A DNA stretch of 64,000 nucleotides from Glutamicibacter protophormiae (GTDB lineage Bacteria; Actinomycetota; Actinomycetes; Actinomycetales; Micrococcaceae): contig NZ_BMPH01000002.1 in assembly GCF_014647495.1 (NCBI RefSeq), positions 310,001-374,000 on the forward strand, written 5' to 3'. The translations under genes were made by a program, and so were the position numbers. Shown here in pieces: positions 44,973-53,695 of this stretch. Position 1 is the stretch's first letter. The number at the start of each line of letters is the position of its first letter. The notes below the pieces were generated by a model. The model searched no databases, had not been told where the DNA came from, and worked only from the letters and a program-made list of their open reading frames with translations.

Positions 44973-46148
44973 ATGACAACAGCTCTCGGTTCTGTGCGCC
45001 CAAAAACCGGAAACGAACGCGGAACATACATATATATTGGGGTCTACAGCGCCGTTCTATACATGGTTTTGCTCATCGCTCCGGTCATCACCTCGAAGCT
45101 AGTAGAACAGTTCGGGCTCAGCGCAACACAAGTTGGCGGCCTGCTTTCCCTTGAACTTGGGGCTTTCAGCCTCGCGACGGTTCCCGCGTATCTGTGGTTG
45201 CGCAGAGTCAATCTAGTGACTGCTACTCAGGTTTTCACGATAATTGCAGTTCTCGGAAATATCATCTCAGGCTTGGTCGACAGCTATGTCCTTTTGGTCA
45301 TCTGCAGAGTGATAACCTCCCTCGCTGCTGGCTCAATTACCGTGATTATCCTCGGTTTGAGCGGAAAAGCCGCTAACCCCGGACGAGCGTACGGTCTGTT
45401 TGTTGCCGCACAACTTGTCATGGGCGCCGTGATTCTTGCACTATTCCCAAGCATTTTTGCCACGCTCAATGTTTCAGCCATTTATTGGACGATGGCCGGA
45501 CTAGCCGCCCTGTGCATTCCTGCTGCCAAACAGATTAACCCAGATGCGTTGCGTGCCTCCTCGGAGACGAAAGCTGTCGCCTCGACGGCACAAACCCGAC
45601 AATTTCCGCTATTTCTTGCTGTTCTTGGGTTGGCCGCAGTGTTCTTCTTCTACGTAGGGCTGAGTAGCGTTTGGTCGTTCATGGGTCAGATTGCGGCTAA
45701 TGCAAATTTGGATCTCGGCACCACCAGTTTGATCCTGTCGTTGGCAACGTTGCCAGGGATCGCATCATCCGTATTGGCAACGTGGCTCGGAGACAGTCCT
45801 TGGAGACGGGCGTTCCTCATTGGCGGTTATTTGGCAATGACTGCGTCAATTGCGCTCCTTTTCGGACTGACCGGAGCACTGCAGTTCGCCTTGGCAGCTG
45901 TCGTTTTCAAGTTCGCGTGGACATTCATCCTTCCGTACTTGCTCACTTCAATCTCGGATCTAGATTCCAACGGTCAGCTCATGAACTCTACGAACTTGAT
46001 GATTGGCAGCGGCTTCGCGTTAGGACCGGCGCTTGGCGGGGTACTCATTGAATCGAGCGGAGGATTTGACGCGTTGCTGTGGACTGCCTGCGCGGGCGTC
46101 GTGATCTCCATGATTTTTGCTGTCAGCATTCAACGTCGGAAGGTCTGA
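44973..46148 (+). CDS. MFS transporter paired with the amidohydrolase
   Basis: A 391-residue, 12-segment MFS protein. ATG 44973 follows GAAAG; a GTG at 44949 is an alternative. 'LLSLELGAFSLATVPAYLWLRR' and 'GLFVAAQLVMGAVILALF' show the first domain, 'NSTNLMIGSGFALGPALGGVL' the last. It lies 112 bp after the amidohydrolase, shares its lower GC, and probably imports its substrate. A hairpin at 46203-46251 ends the unit. Confidence 0.85.
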   Translation: MTTALGSVRPKTGNERGTYIYIGVYSAVLYMVLLIAPVITSKLVEQFGLSATQVGGLLSLELGAFSLATVPAYLWLRRVNLVTATQVFTIIAVLGNIISGLVDSYVLLVICRVITSLAAGSITVIILGLSGKAANPGRAYGLFVAAQLVMGAVILALFPSIFATLNVSAIYWTMAGLAALCIPAAKQINPDALRASSETKAVASTAQTRQFPLFLAVLGLAAVFFFYVGLSSVWSFMGQIAANANLDLGTTSLILSLATLPGIASSVLATWLGDSPWRRAFLIGGYLAMTASIALLFGLTGALQFALAAVVFKFAWTFILPYLLTSISDLDSNGQLMNSTNLMIGSGFALGPALGGVLIESSGGFDALLWTACAGVVISMIFAVSIQRRKV

Positions 46149-46202
46149 GGCTTCGTAAAGAGCTACCCCGTCAGTTCCGGAGGATAACGGTGCGAGGTTT
46201 AA

Positions 46203-46251
46203 CCAAAGTGGTCAGTACCAACGCAAACAGCGTTGATTCTGACCACTTTGG
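46203..46251 (+). terminator. Terminator of the amidohydrolase/MFS unit
   Basis: CCAAAGTGGTCAG at 46203-46215 pairs with 46239-46251; inside, CAACGC pairs with GCGTTG. No long T-run follows. Confidence 0.7.
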
Positions 46252-46352
46252 CTATCCGGGGGAGTTCATTCGACCGGGTCTGCGAGCCGTATTGCATTCT
46301 GTCCGTGTCATATCGTGCACTCAACCCTCAACCCGGGAGGCCGGACTAGGTT

Positions 46353-46904
46353 TTAGTTGGCGGAGTTCACAGTGACCGCAGTGCTCACCGGCACCGGGTT
46401 GGCGAACAGGTCCAGAACCGGGCAGTGGGCGTCGACTGCCTGGCGCAGTTCGTCGTAGCGCTCAGCGGTTTCCGGGCCGGTGATCTGCACATCGAGATCC
46501 ACCGAGGTGAAGCCGGGGCGGATCGACTTGTCGATGCCGAACAGGCCGCGCACGTCCAGGTTTCCGTTGGCCACGATCTTCACGTCGTCGACCTGGATGT
46601 TCAGTTGCTCTGCATAGAGGCGGTAGACAACCACTTGGCAGGAGATCAATGCGGCCAGCGCGTACTCGACTGGGCTCGCGGCCAGGTCGTCGCCGCCCAG
46701 GGCCGCAGGCTCGTCCACGGTGAAGGTGTGCTTTCCGGAGATGATGTTGCTGGCTACCGAACCGAAACCCTCGCCCTGGACGGTGAAAGTCAGCTTGGCG
46801 CTGTCCGGGGCGGTGGAGATGCGTTCGCCCCAGCCGGTGCCGGCCTGCTGCAAGCGGGCGGAGCGGTCTTCGGCAATGGAAATGGTGGAAGCTGCGGTAG
46901 ACAT
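46353..46904 (-). CDS. OsmC-family protein
   Basis: A 183-residue OsmC/Ohr-superfamily member. 'AALGGDDLAASPVEYALAAL' and 'SCQVVVYRLYAEQLNIQVDD' carry one of the family's reactive cysteines; a second Cys is in 'VDAHCPVLDLFANP', where Ohr/OsmC keep the partner. Such proteins reduce organic hydroperoxides, or act in related stress roles. ATG 46904 is the start; a frame to 46931 adds ten unsupported residues. Confidence 0.88.
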   Translation of the reverse strand: MSTAASTISIAEDRSARLQQAGTGWGERISTAPDSAKLTFTVQGEGFGSVASNIISGKHTFTVDEPAALGGDDLAASPVEYALAALISCQVVVYRLYAEQLNIQVDDVKIVANGNLDVRGLFGIDKSIRPGFTSVDLDVQITGPETAERYDELRQAVDAHCPVLDLFANPVPVSTAVTVNSAN

Positions 46905-47206
46905 GAGGAATTGATCCCCTTTCTGGCGCAAGGGGCGCCATCGCTTACGAACTTGTCTTTCAGGTCCGTCGAATCATCACCTGGAGCACCCCGCACAATG
47001 ACGCGAATAGGGTTGCCGTCCAACCAGCCAGGGCTTGTGTGATTGGAACTCGTGATTCAGTAGTTACTTTTCTACCGGGTTTCTCCGGTGTTGGTAAATA
47101 GCAGTCTTCATGTTTCGTCACAGGGCAAACTGTCTGTCGCACCGATAGAATTGGGACTGAATTCCGCGCAGGCTTAGCGCGGCCGCCCACCCGAGAAGTT
47201 GCGTGT
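46905..47206. other. Divergent intergenic region between OsmC and helicase genes
   Basis: About 300 bp with no convincing gene. A 76-residue minus-strand frame (46960-47190) lacks a plausible ribosome site and family features. The AT-richer 47060-47160 part probably carries the helicase promoter. Confidence 0.4.
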
Positions 47207-50200
47207 ATGGATTACCAGCTAACACCCGTTGCCGCTCAGACACTAGTGACCGAGGAAGAATACGCCGCAGGTTGGGCTATCGCCAACGAGGGACAGGTGT
47301 CCATCCACGACCGGAAGCAGACCCCGGGAATGTCCGCCGTATTCGGCTGGGTGAATAATGCGTTCGTCGTGGTCCAGTTGTCGATCCAGGGTACGAATAT
47401 CAGCTTCAGCAGTCGCTGCGATGCCCACGAAGGGGAATACTCCTGCGAGCATGTTGCCGCTCTGCTCGTCGAGGCAACCCAGATCGACGGTGGGGGCTTC
47501 AGAGTTACGGATGCAGTGAGGCCACAAGATACCTGGAAGATGCCGCAGGTCGCGCAGTGGGAACGAACCCTGAAGCGGCTGCTCCCGCACGTTCCTGAGA
47601 GCAGTGAGTTCGAAGACGAGCTTGAAGAAGAGCCCTTGGGCCTCATCCTGAAGGTCGTTGCGGCCACCCGTTTTGGCAGGCCAAGCGTGCATCTCAATGC
47701 ACGGCCCGCACGCAGGGGAGCGCGCAGCCCATGGGTGCAGACCGGGGTGTCATGGCGCAAACTGCCTTTCGACGACCGCTTCGCCAAGGAACAGCGCCGC
47801 GCGGCCAACGAACTGGTCATGCTCAATGAGCGCGCACAACACGACCTGTACGGACATGTTTGGGATGCCACCGACTGGATCACCCTGAATAACCTTCCCG
47901 GCAAGGATCTGCGTGAAGCCTTCGAACGGATCAGGGAATCCGGGATCCACCTTGTTAACGGGAATGCCAGCAACCGCGCCGACGTGGCTCTAACCGATCT
48001 GGCCGGGTCCGCTTTCCTGGACCTGCGGCGCAGCGAGAGCGGCTTGACAGTTGAGGGCGTCATCCGTGGGCCGAACGGCGAAACCGAGCATGTCCTGGCG
48101 TTGGGAAACCCTCCAACGCTGGTGGCCTACGCCGATAAACCCCTGGACAAAACCAAGGATCTTTCCATTGCCCCGCTGGACGAAGCCGTCGGCCAAGAGC
48201 TTAAGGATCTCATCAGCTCCGGTGCCATGGTGGTTCCGGCTGAAGACATTCAAGACTTCGAAGCCCGATTCCTGAATTCTCTCCGGCAGGTAGCGCCGGT
48301 GCGCAGCCAGGATGACAGTTACGAGGTGCCACAACCTGCGCGACCGGTCCTCCAGGTTCAGTTGGAACAAACCGAATCCGGTCTGGCTCTGCGTTTCACG
48401 TGGAACTATCCACCCAAGTCACCGCGCCAAAAATTGGTTGAACGGGAAATCATTAACTCGGTTCAGGACAAGCTCGGAGGCGACGAGCCGCTGGGCAAGG
48501 CCACCAAAAATGGCGTGTTCCCTGCACAGGAGCTCACCAAGGACCAGGCTATCGAGTTCGTGATGTACCTTCTCCCGCTGCTGGAAGAACATCCGGACAT
48601 CCAGATTCGCGGCAACGAAAGCCTGCCGAACTACACCCTGAATTCTGAACCTGCCACGGTAAGCATCGAAGCGGGGGAAAGTGCCGGGGACTGGTTCGAC
48701 CTGTCGGTTGAGGTGTCCATCAACGGACTGAAGGTGCCTTTCGCTGAGTTGCTTTCTGCGCTGACCATGGGCGACGAATACCTGGTCCTCGAAGACACGA
48801 CGGTGATTCCCATCGATGGACAGGAATTCCACCAACTGCGTCAGCTCGTGCAAGAAGCCGGTGAACTGGGCACCGTCTCCGGCAACAGCATCCGAATCCA
48901 CCGGTTGAGCATCGACTGGTGGCAGGAACTGGTGGACCTGGGCATTATCGAAGCCCAGGAAAACCGATGGCTCCAGACCATGTCGGAACTGACTAACGGG
49001 GACCAGCTTGAGAAGATCAACCTCCCCGAATCGTTCACGGCTCAGCTGCGTCCCTACCAGGAACAGGGTGCCGCCTGGCTGAACTTCCTGCGTACGCATT
49101 CGTTGGGTGGGGTCTTGGCGGATGACATGGGCCTGGGCAAAACCGTGCAGCTGCTGGCCGGACTGGAACAGGCTCGCACTGAGGATCCCGAGCAGAAGTT
49201 CCTGGTGATCGCTCCGACCTCGGTCGTCGGAAACTGGGTCAACGAAGCCACGCGGTTCACCCCGCAGATGCGGGTGCAGTCCATTACCTCGACTGCAAAG
49301 AAGACGGGGCTGAGCATCTTGGAGCAGATCGGCGATGCCCAGCTGGTCGTTACCAGCTACGCCATCTTCCGGCTGTCATTCGAAGAATTCGAGGAAGCCG
49401 GGTTCTCGGTGCTGATTCTCGACGAGGCACAGCAGCTGAAGAACCACACCTCCAAGGGATATAAGCAGGCGCGCCAGCTCTCGGTTCCATGCAAGCTGGT
49501 GGTGACCGGTACCCCGATGGAAAACAACCTGATGGAGTTGTGGGCACTGGTCTCGCTGGCTGCACCAGGTCTGCTCGGTGGCCAGAAGGCGTTCAAGGAC
49601 AACTACCAGAAGCAGATTTCGGACGGCGACTCCGAGCGCCTTCAACGGCTGAAGAAGCGGCTCCGTCCGTTCGTCCTGCGCCGTACCAAGGAACAAGTGG
49701 TCCCCGAACTCCCGGCCAAGACCGAGCAGGTCCTGGAAGTCGAATTGGAGCCTGGGCACCGCAAGGCCTATGACCGCCGCTTCCAGCGAGTGCGCCAGGA
49801 AATCCTGGGACTGGTGGATGACGTGGATTCCAACCGTTTCAAGATCCTGCAGTCGTTGACCCTGCTCCGGCAGTTGGCGCTGGATCCTTCGCTGGTGGAC
49901 GAGGGCAATGCACCCAGCGCCAAGCTGGAAATGCTGCGCGAGCTCATGGCGGACGCGGTCGCAGAAGGGCACAAGATCTTGGTCTTCAGCCAGTTCACCA
50001 GCTTCCTGGGCAAGGCGAGGGACATTGCGGCGGAACTCGGAATCGAGCATGGCTATCTGGATGGCGCCACCAGCGCTCCAAAGCGCAAGGAAATGATCGA
50101 TGGGTTCACCGACGGGCAGTTCCCGGTCTTCTTCATTTCGTTGAAGTCCGGCGGCTTCGGCATCAACTTGACCACCGCCGACTACTGCATCTTGCTTGAT

Positions 50201-50431
50201 CCGTGGTGGAATCCGGCGGCCGAAGCGCAGGCTATCGACCGTGCGCACCGCATCGGCCAGACCAGGCCGGTGTATGTATACCGGCTGGTTGCCAAGGACA
50301 CCATTGAATCCAAGGTGTTGGCCCTGCAAGCCAAGAAGACCCAACTGTTCAACGACGTGCTGGGCGAGCAGACGGATACGGCGCAGTCATCGGTGCTGAG
50401 CGCGGATGACTTCCTGGCGTTGATGCAATAG
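47207..50431 (+). CDS. SNF2-family DEAD/DEAH helicase with N-terminal SWIM-like zinc motif
   Basis: A 1074-residue protein. Near residues 66-85 'SSRCDAHEGEYSCEHVAALL' is a SWIM-like motif, although only one of the first two Cys is present. After about 540 residues of middle region comes a two-lobe Swi2/Snf2 motor: 'GGVLADDMGLGKTVQLLAG' (about 635-650), 'LILDEAQQLKNH' (about 738), 'VTGTPMENNLMELW' and the C-lobe 'KSGGFGINLTTADYCILLDPWWNPA' with 'DRAHRIGQTRPVYVYRLV'. It probably remodels or translocates on DNA. It stands alone, not in the restriction operon. Confidence 0.92.
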   Translation: MDYQLTPVAAQTLVTEEEYAAGWAIANEGQVSIHDRKQTPGMSAVFGWVNNAFVVVQLSIQGTNISFSSRCDAHEGEYSCEHVAALLVEATQIDGGGFRVTDAVRPQDTWKMPQVAQWERTLKRLLPHVPESSEFEDELEEEPLGLILKVVAATRFGRPSVHLNARPARRGARSPWVQTGVSWRKLPFDDRFAKEQRRAANELVMLNERAQHDLYGHVWDATDWITLNNLPGKDLREAFERIRESGIHLVNGNASNRADVALTDLAGSAFLDLRRSESGLTVEGVIRGPNGETEHVLALGNPPTLVAYADKPLDKTKDLSIAPLDEAVGQELKDLISSGAMVVPAEDIQDFEARFLNSLRQVAPVRSQDDSYEVPQPARPVLQVQLEQTESGLALRFTWNYPPKSPRQKLVEREIINSVQDKLGGDEPLGKATKNGVFPAQELTKDQAIEFVMYLLPLLEEHPDIQIRGNESLPNYTLNSEPATVSIEAGESAGDWFDLSVEVSINGLKVPFAELLSALTMGDEYLVLEDTTVIPIDGQEFHQLRQLVQEAGELGTVSGNSIRIHRLSIDWWQELVDLGIIEAQENRWLQTMSELTNGDQLEKINLPESFTAQLRPYQEQGAAWLNFLRTHSLGGVLADDMGLGKTVQLLAGLEQARTEDPEQKFLVIAPTSVVGNWVNEATRFTPQMRVQSITSTAKKTGLSILEQIGDAQLVVTSYAIFRLSFEEFEEAGFSVLILDEAQQLKNHTSKGYKQARQLSVPCKLVVTGTPMENNLMELWALVSLAAPGLLGGQKAFKDNYQKQISDGDSERLQRLKKRLRPFVLRRTKEQVVPELPAKTEQVLEVELEPGHRKAYDRRFQRVRQEILGLVDDVDSNRFKILQSLTLLRQLALDPSLVDEGNAPSAKLEMLRELMADAVAEGHKILVFSQFTSFLGKARDIAAELGIEHGYLDGATSAPKRKEMIDGFTDGQFPVFFISLKSGGFGINLTTADYCILLDPWWNPAAEAQAIDRAHRIGQTRPVYVYRLVAKDTIESKVLALQAKKTQLFNDVLGEQTDTAQSSVLSADDFLALMQ

Positions 50432-50457
50432 CACGGCTTCCTGCCGCAAAAGTGAGA

Positions 50458-50494
50458 AGCGGATTTCTGAACAAAAAATTTGATCAGAAATCCG
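50458..50494. terminator. Hairpin between convergent helicase and MarR genes
   Basis: GCGGATTTCTGA at 50458-50469 pairs with 50483-50494 across a 13-nt A/T loop. Confidence 0.75.
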
Positions 50495-50522
50495 CCTCCT
50501 GCATATTCAAGGTATGAAAGAC

Positions 50523-50966
50523 CTACACGATGTCGTCGAAGGTCGAGTTGAGCCGGTGCATGAGATGGCCGAAGGCCTCCAGGTCGTCGTGGTCCCAGTC
50601 GCTGAGGTGGTTGCGCAATTGCTGGCGCAGCATGTCTCCGCTGGAACGCCATTTCTCGCGGGCCTCGTCGGTGGCGGAGACCAGCTGGGCCCGACCGTCC
50701 TGCGGATCTGGAGTGCGGGAGACCAGCCCGATGGACTGCAGATGCTGAACCAACCGTGACACGGTCGCCTTGTCGAGTCGAAGTTTTTCGGCGAGCACAC
50801 CCTGCTGCTGGGCGTCTTCGCGGATTACGACTGCAAGAAGTCGATATCCCTGATCCTGCAGTTCAGGATGGATGATTTTGGCACGGCGAACCAGCATCTG
50901 GCGCGCACGAAACAACAAGGCGGTGAATTCGTCTTCCACCTTTTGCATCAACTGTTCTTCTTGCAT
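50523..50966 (-). CDS. MarR-family transcriptional regulator
   Basis: A 147-residue winged-helix protein. The DNA-reading part is 'GVLAEKLRLDKATVSRLVQHLQSIGLVSRTPDPQDGRAQLVSAT', typical of MarR, with helices on both sides for dimerisation. It faces the kinase gene across a 258-bp divergent region (50967-51224), which I infer as the place it acts, with no clear operator visible. Confidence 0.88.
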   Translation of the reverse strand: MQEEQLMQKVEDEFTALLFRARQMLVRRAKIIHPELQDQGYRLLAVVIREDAQQQGVLAEKLRLDKATVSRLVQHLQSIGLVSRTPDPQDGRAQLVSATDEAREKWRSSGDMLRQQLRNHLSDWDHDDLEAFGHLMHRLNSTFDDIV

Positions 50967-51224
50967 GCTTTCTATTCTAAGATTTTTGACGGTGCCATGG
51001 CGTGATTGGGCGCAATTTGGTCAAAGGAATTAATTGTGCATCAATCATGAATTGCATTTGGCGGATCTGGATCATTCACCTTTTGCCGGTTTCCGCTCAG
51101 AACCATTGATTACGGGGACCTTGGCTGTGCGGGAAAACCATGCGGGATCGCGGCGGCATGTTTCGAAGACTCGTCCTGCTAGGTGGGCATAGCCTATGAA
51201 AGACGACAGGGAGTGCGAAGAAAA

Positions 51225-52136
51225 ATGTTCCACACGCGACTGGTTATCGACGGCGGACAAACCGAAACAAAGCTGCGGATTATCCGCCAGGGAGAAGTCT
51301 CGGAATTGCGCTTGCCCGGTGTCCAGACGCATCTGCCGGTTCTGCCCCAGCTGGCGGCCGCCATCGGGCACGCGGCAAATATCAGCGCGGCCGGGTTCGA
51401 TGTCGTTTCCATCGGCACCACCGGCCTGACCAAGGCCGAACAGGACGCCGGGGAGCTCATGGCGATGCTGGAACCAGGAGTGGCATCGGGTCTCAATCTG
51501 GCTCATGACTCGGTGTCAAGTTACCTCGGGGCATTGGGTGACCGGCCAGGGGCAGTGGTTGCCGCGGGTACCGGCGTAGTCACCCTCGCCGTAGGAGCCC
51601 GCACCACAGCCCGCGTGGACGGCTGGGGCAACATCATGGGGGATTCCGGCAGCGCCTACTGGATGGGGCAGCAGGCGCTGTCCGCGGTGATGCGCGCCCA
51701 CGACGGCCGCGGACCGCAGACGGCCCTGGGCATCGCCGTCAGGGACCGCTGGCCGGATCTCGAAGAAGCCTACATCCAGCTCCAGGCCGACCCGAACCGG
51801 ATTGCGGTGGTGGCCTCCTTCGGCAAGGAGGTTTCCCTGCGCGCAGGGGGCGATCCCGTCGCAGCCAGGATCTGCGAGCTCGCGGGCAGGGAACTGGCCC
51901 ATTCGGCGGCCACCGCATTGCGCCGAACCGGACAGGAGGCCTCGCACCCCGCCGTGGCCTGTCTTGGCGGTGTGTTTGCCGGCGCGCAGGTCCGCGCGGC
52001 TTTCATCGCCGAGCTTGCGTTGCAGGTCCCCGGCGCGCGGCTGGCCGAACCTGCCGGCGAGGGGCTGGACGGCATCGCCATGATGGCCGGACTGCCGGAA
52101 AACCACCCGCTGAGGGCCATGATTTCTTCCATCTGA
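51225..52136 (+). CDS. BadF/BadG-type ATPase or N-acetylglucosamine kinase-like protein
   Basis: A 303-residue ASKHA-fold kinase. 'VIDGGQTETKLRI' is the phosphate-1 loop, 'GTTGLTKAE' the connecting motif, 'VAAGTGVVTLAVG' phosphate-2 and 'CLGGVFAGAQVRAAF' the adenosine motif. Sugar-kinase relatives phosphorylate GlcNAc or muropeptide-derived sugars. ATG 51225 fits the conserved start; a frame from 51183 is longer without a good site. No sugar-specific neighbour fixes its substrate. Confidence 0.82.
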   Translation: MFHTRLVIDGGQTETKLRIIRQGEVSELRLPGVQTHLPVLPQLAAAIGHAANISAAGFDVVSIGTTGLTKAEQDAGELMAMLEPGVASGLNLAHDSVSSYLGALGDRPGAVVAAGTGVVTLAVGARTTARVDGWGNIMGDSGSAYWMGQQALSAVMRAHDGRGPQTALGIAVRDRWPDLEEAYIQLQADPNRIAVVASFGKEVSLRAGGDPVAARICELAGRELAHSAATALRRTGQEASHPAVACLGGVFAGAQVRAAFIAELALQVPGARLAEPAGEGLDGIAMMAGLPENHPLRAMISSI

Positions 52137-52234
52137 GCCACTCAGCCGGTTCGGGGGTGACCCTACTAATATGTGCATCGCCTCATGGAGTGACAAGATA
52201 GGTTCAGAACTATTTGCGCACCAAAGGAGTCACC

Positions 52235-52552
52235 GTGAGTTACCGTGTCGGTCCAGCAGACCAGTTGCCAGAAGGCGAAGCATTGCTGGTAGAGGCAAAA
52301 GACAGTGGAGCCGTCGAGGACATCGCGGTGTTCCACGCCGAAGACGGTAACTTCTATGCGCTGCAGGACGAATGCACCCACGAGGTGGCATCGTTGTCCG
52401 AAGGCTGGATCGACGGCTGCGAAGTCGAGTGCCCGCTGCACTCCTCCAGCTTCGATCTGCGCACCGGCAAGGTGCTGTGCATGCCAGCCACCAAGGACGC
52501 CCGCACCTACAAGGTCAGCGTGGTGGACGGCAACCTGGAACTCGACATCTAG
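52235..52552 (+). CDS. Rieske-type ferredoxin
   Basis: A 105-residue [2Fe-2S] protein. The ligand pairs 'ECTHEV' and 'ECPLHSSSF' are separated as in BphF/HcaC-type ferredoxins. GTG 52235 is the start, with AAAGGAGT upstream. It ends immediately before the reductase ATG (TAGATG), so both are one electron-transfer unit. No oxygenase alpha or beta subunit lies in the window; the terminal partner is elsewhere. Confidence 0.9.
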   Translation: MSYRVGPADQLPEGEALLVEAKDSGAVEDIAVFHAEDGNFYALQDECTHEVASLSEGWIDGCEVECPLHSSSFDLRTGKVLCMPATKDARTYKVSVVDGNLELDI

Positions 52553-53695
52553 ATGTCCTCCGTCCACATCATCGGGGCAGGGGTCGCCGGCTACACCCTG
52601 GCCCGCGAGCTGGTCAGCCGGAACTACGCCGGGAGCATCAGCATCAGCGACGCCCAGGGCCTGCCCTACGACCGCCCGCCGCTGAGCAAGTCCCTGCAGG
52701 TCGAACCCTTCGCACCGGTCTCCTGGTACCGCGAGCACCGCATCAACCTGGTCCAGGAGGAGATCACCCAGCTGCCGCTGCCGACCGCCGACGACGACTG
52801 GGTGGTCCTTGCCACCGGCACCATCCCGCGCACCCTGGATATCCCCGGCGCCGAATTCGCGCGCAGCCTGCACACCGCGGCCGACGCCCGGCACCTGGCC
52901 CGCGCCCTGGAAGACGGCATGTTCGGCCAGCGCGTGCTGATCATCGGGGCCGGCCTGGTCGGCGCCGAATTCGCCTCCACAGCCCGGATGCTCGGCGCCC
53001 AGGTCACCCTGGTCTCCAGTTCCAACGCCCCGCTGGCCCACGTGCTGGGAGAAGACCTGGCCGAGCAGCTGCATGCGGAGCACCGCACCCACGGCATCAC
53101 CACGATCACCGGCGCGGTCACCGAACTGGGCCCCGGCTACGCGATCGTCTCCGGGACGCGCCATGAAGCGGACCTCATCGTCGCGGCCATCGGCGTCGAG
53201 CCGGACACCGCGCTCGCCGAACGCTCGGGCCTGGACGTGGAGAACGGAATCCTGGTCGACGCCGGCCAGCGGTCGACAAGCCACCGCCAGGTGCTGGCCG
53301 CGGGCGACGCCGCCCGCGAAGCCGGGCAGGCCCGTGCGGTGCACTGGGAAGCCGCCATGGAAGACGCGGCCATCGCCGCCTCCACCATCCTCGGCACCCC
53401 GGCGCCTGCGCGTTCGATCCCGTGGTTCTGGTCCGACCGCCACGACACCCACGTGGAAACCGTGGGCGATTTCTCCAAGGTCGCCAGCGTCGTGAAGCGG
53501 CACAACCGCCGCGGCAAGATCCAGACGGTGTTCGGGCTGGACGAGTCCGGCGCGCTGGTTGCGGCCTCCATGATCGACGGGGGACTGATGTCCAAGGCGG
53601 TGCGGAAGCTGATGGCCCGCGGTATCACCCCCGGCATTGAACAGCTAGAGGACCCGCAGATCGGTCCCCGCGAGTTAGGACGACCCGCCCCATGA
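52553..53695 (+). CDS. Ferredoxin reductase, FAD/NAD(P)-dependent (BphA4/HcaD type)
   Basis: A 380-residue flavoprotein. FAD loop 'IIGAGVAGYTLA', the 'YDRPPLSKS' motif, NAD loop 'IIGAGLVGAEFASTARMLG' and 'VLAAGDAA' are in the family order; the C-terminal 'WFWSDRHDTHVETVGDF' is typical of oxygenase-coupled reductases. It passes electrons from NADH to the adjacent Rieske ferredoxin. The next gene overlaps its stop by 4 nt. Confidence 0.92.
   Translation: MSSVHIIGAGVAGYTLARELVSRNYAGSISISDAQGLPYDRPPLSKSLQVEPFAPVSWYREHRINLVQEEITQLPLPTADDDWVVLATGTIPRTLDIPGAEFARSLHTAADARHLARALEDGMFGQRVLIIGAGLVGAEFASTARMLGAQVTLVSSSNAPLAHVLGEDLAEQLHAEHRTHGITTITGAVTELGPGYAIVSGTRHEADLIVAAIGVEPDTALAERSGLDVENGILVDAGQRSTSHRQVLAAGDAAREAGQARAVHWEAAMEDAAIAASTILGTPAPARSIPWFWSDRHDTHVETVGDFSKVASVVKRHNRRGKIQTVFGLDESGALVAASMIDGGLMSKAVRKLMARGITPGIEQLEDPQIGPRELGRPAP

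Noticed and set aside
52166-53503. A 445-residue minus-strand frame across the ferredoxin and reductase genes
   Set aside because: Antisense to both redox genes, which have correct motifs and overlapping starts; no domain on the opposite strand.
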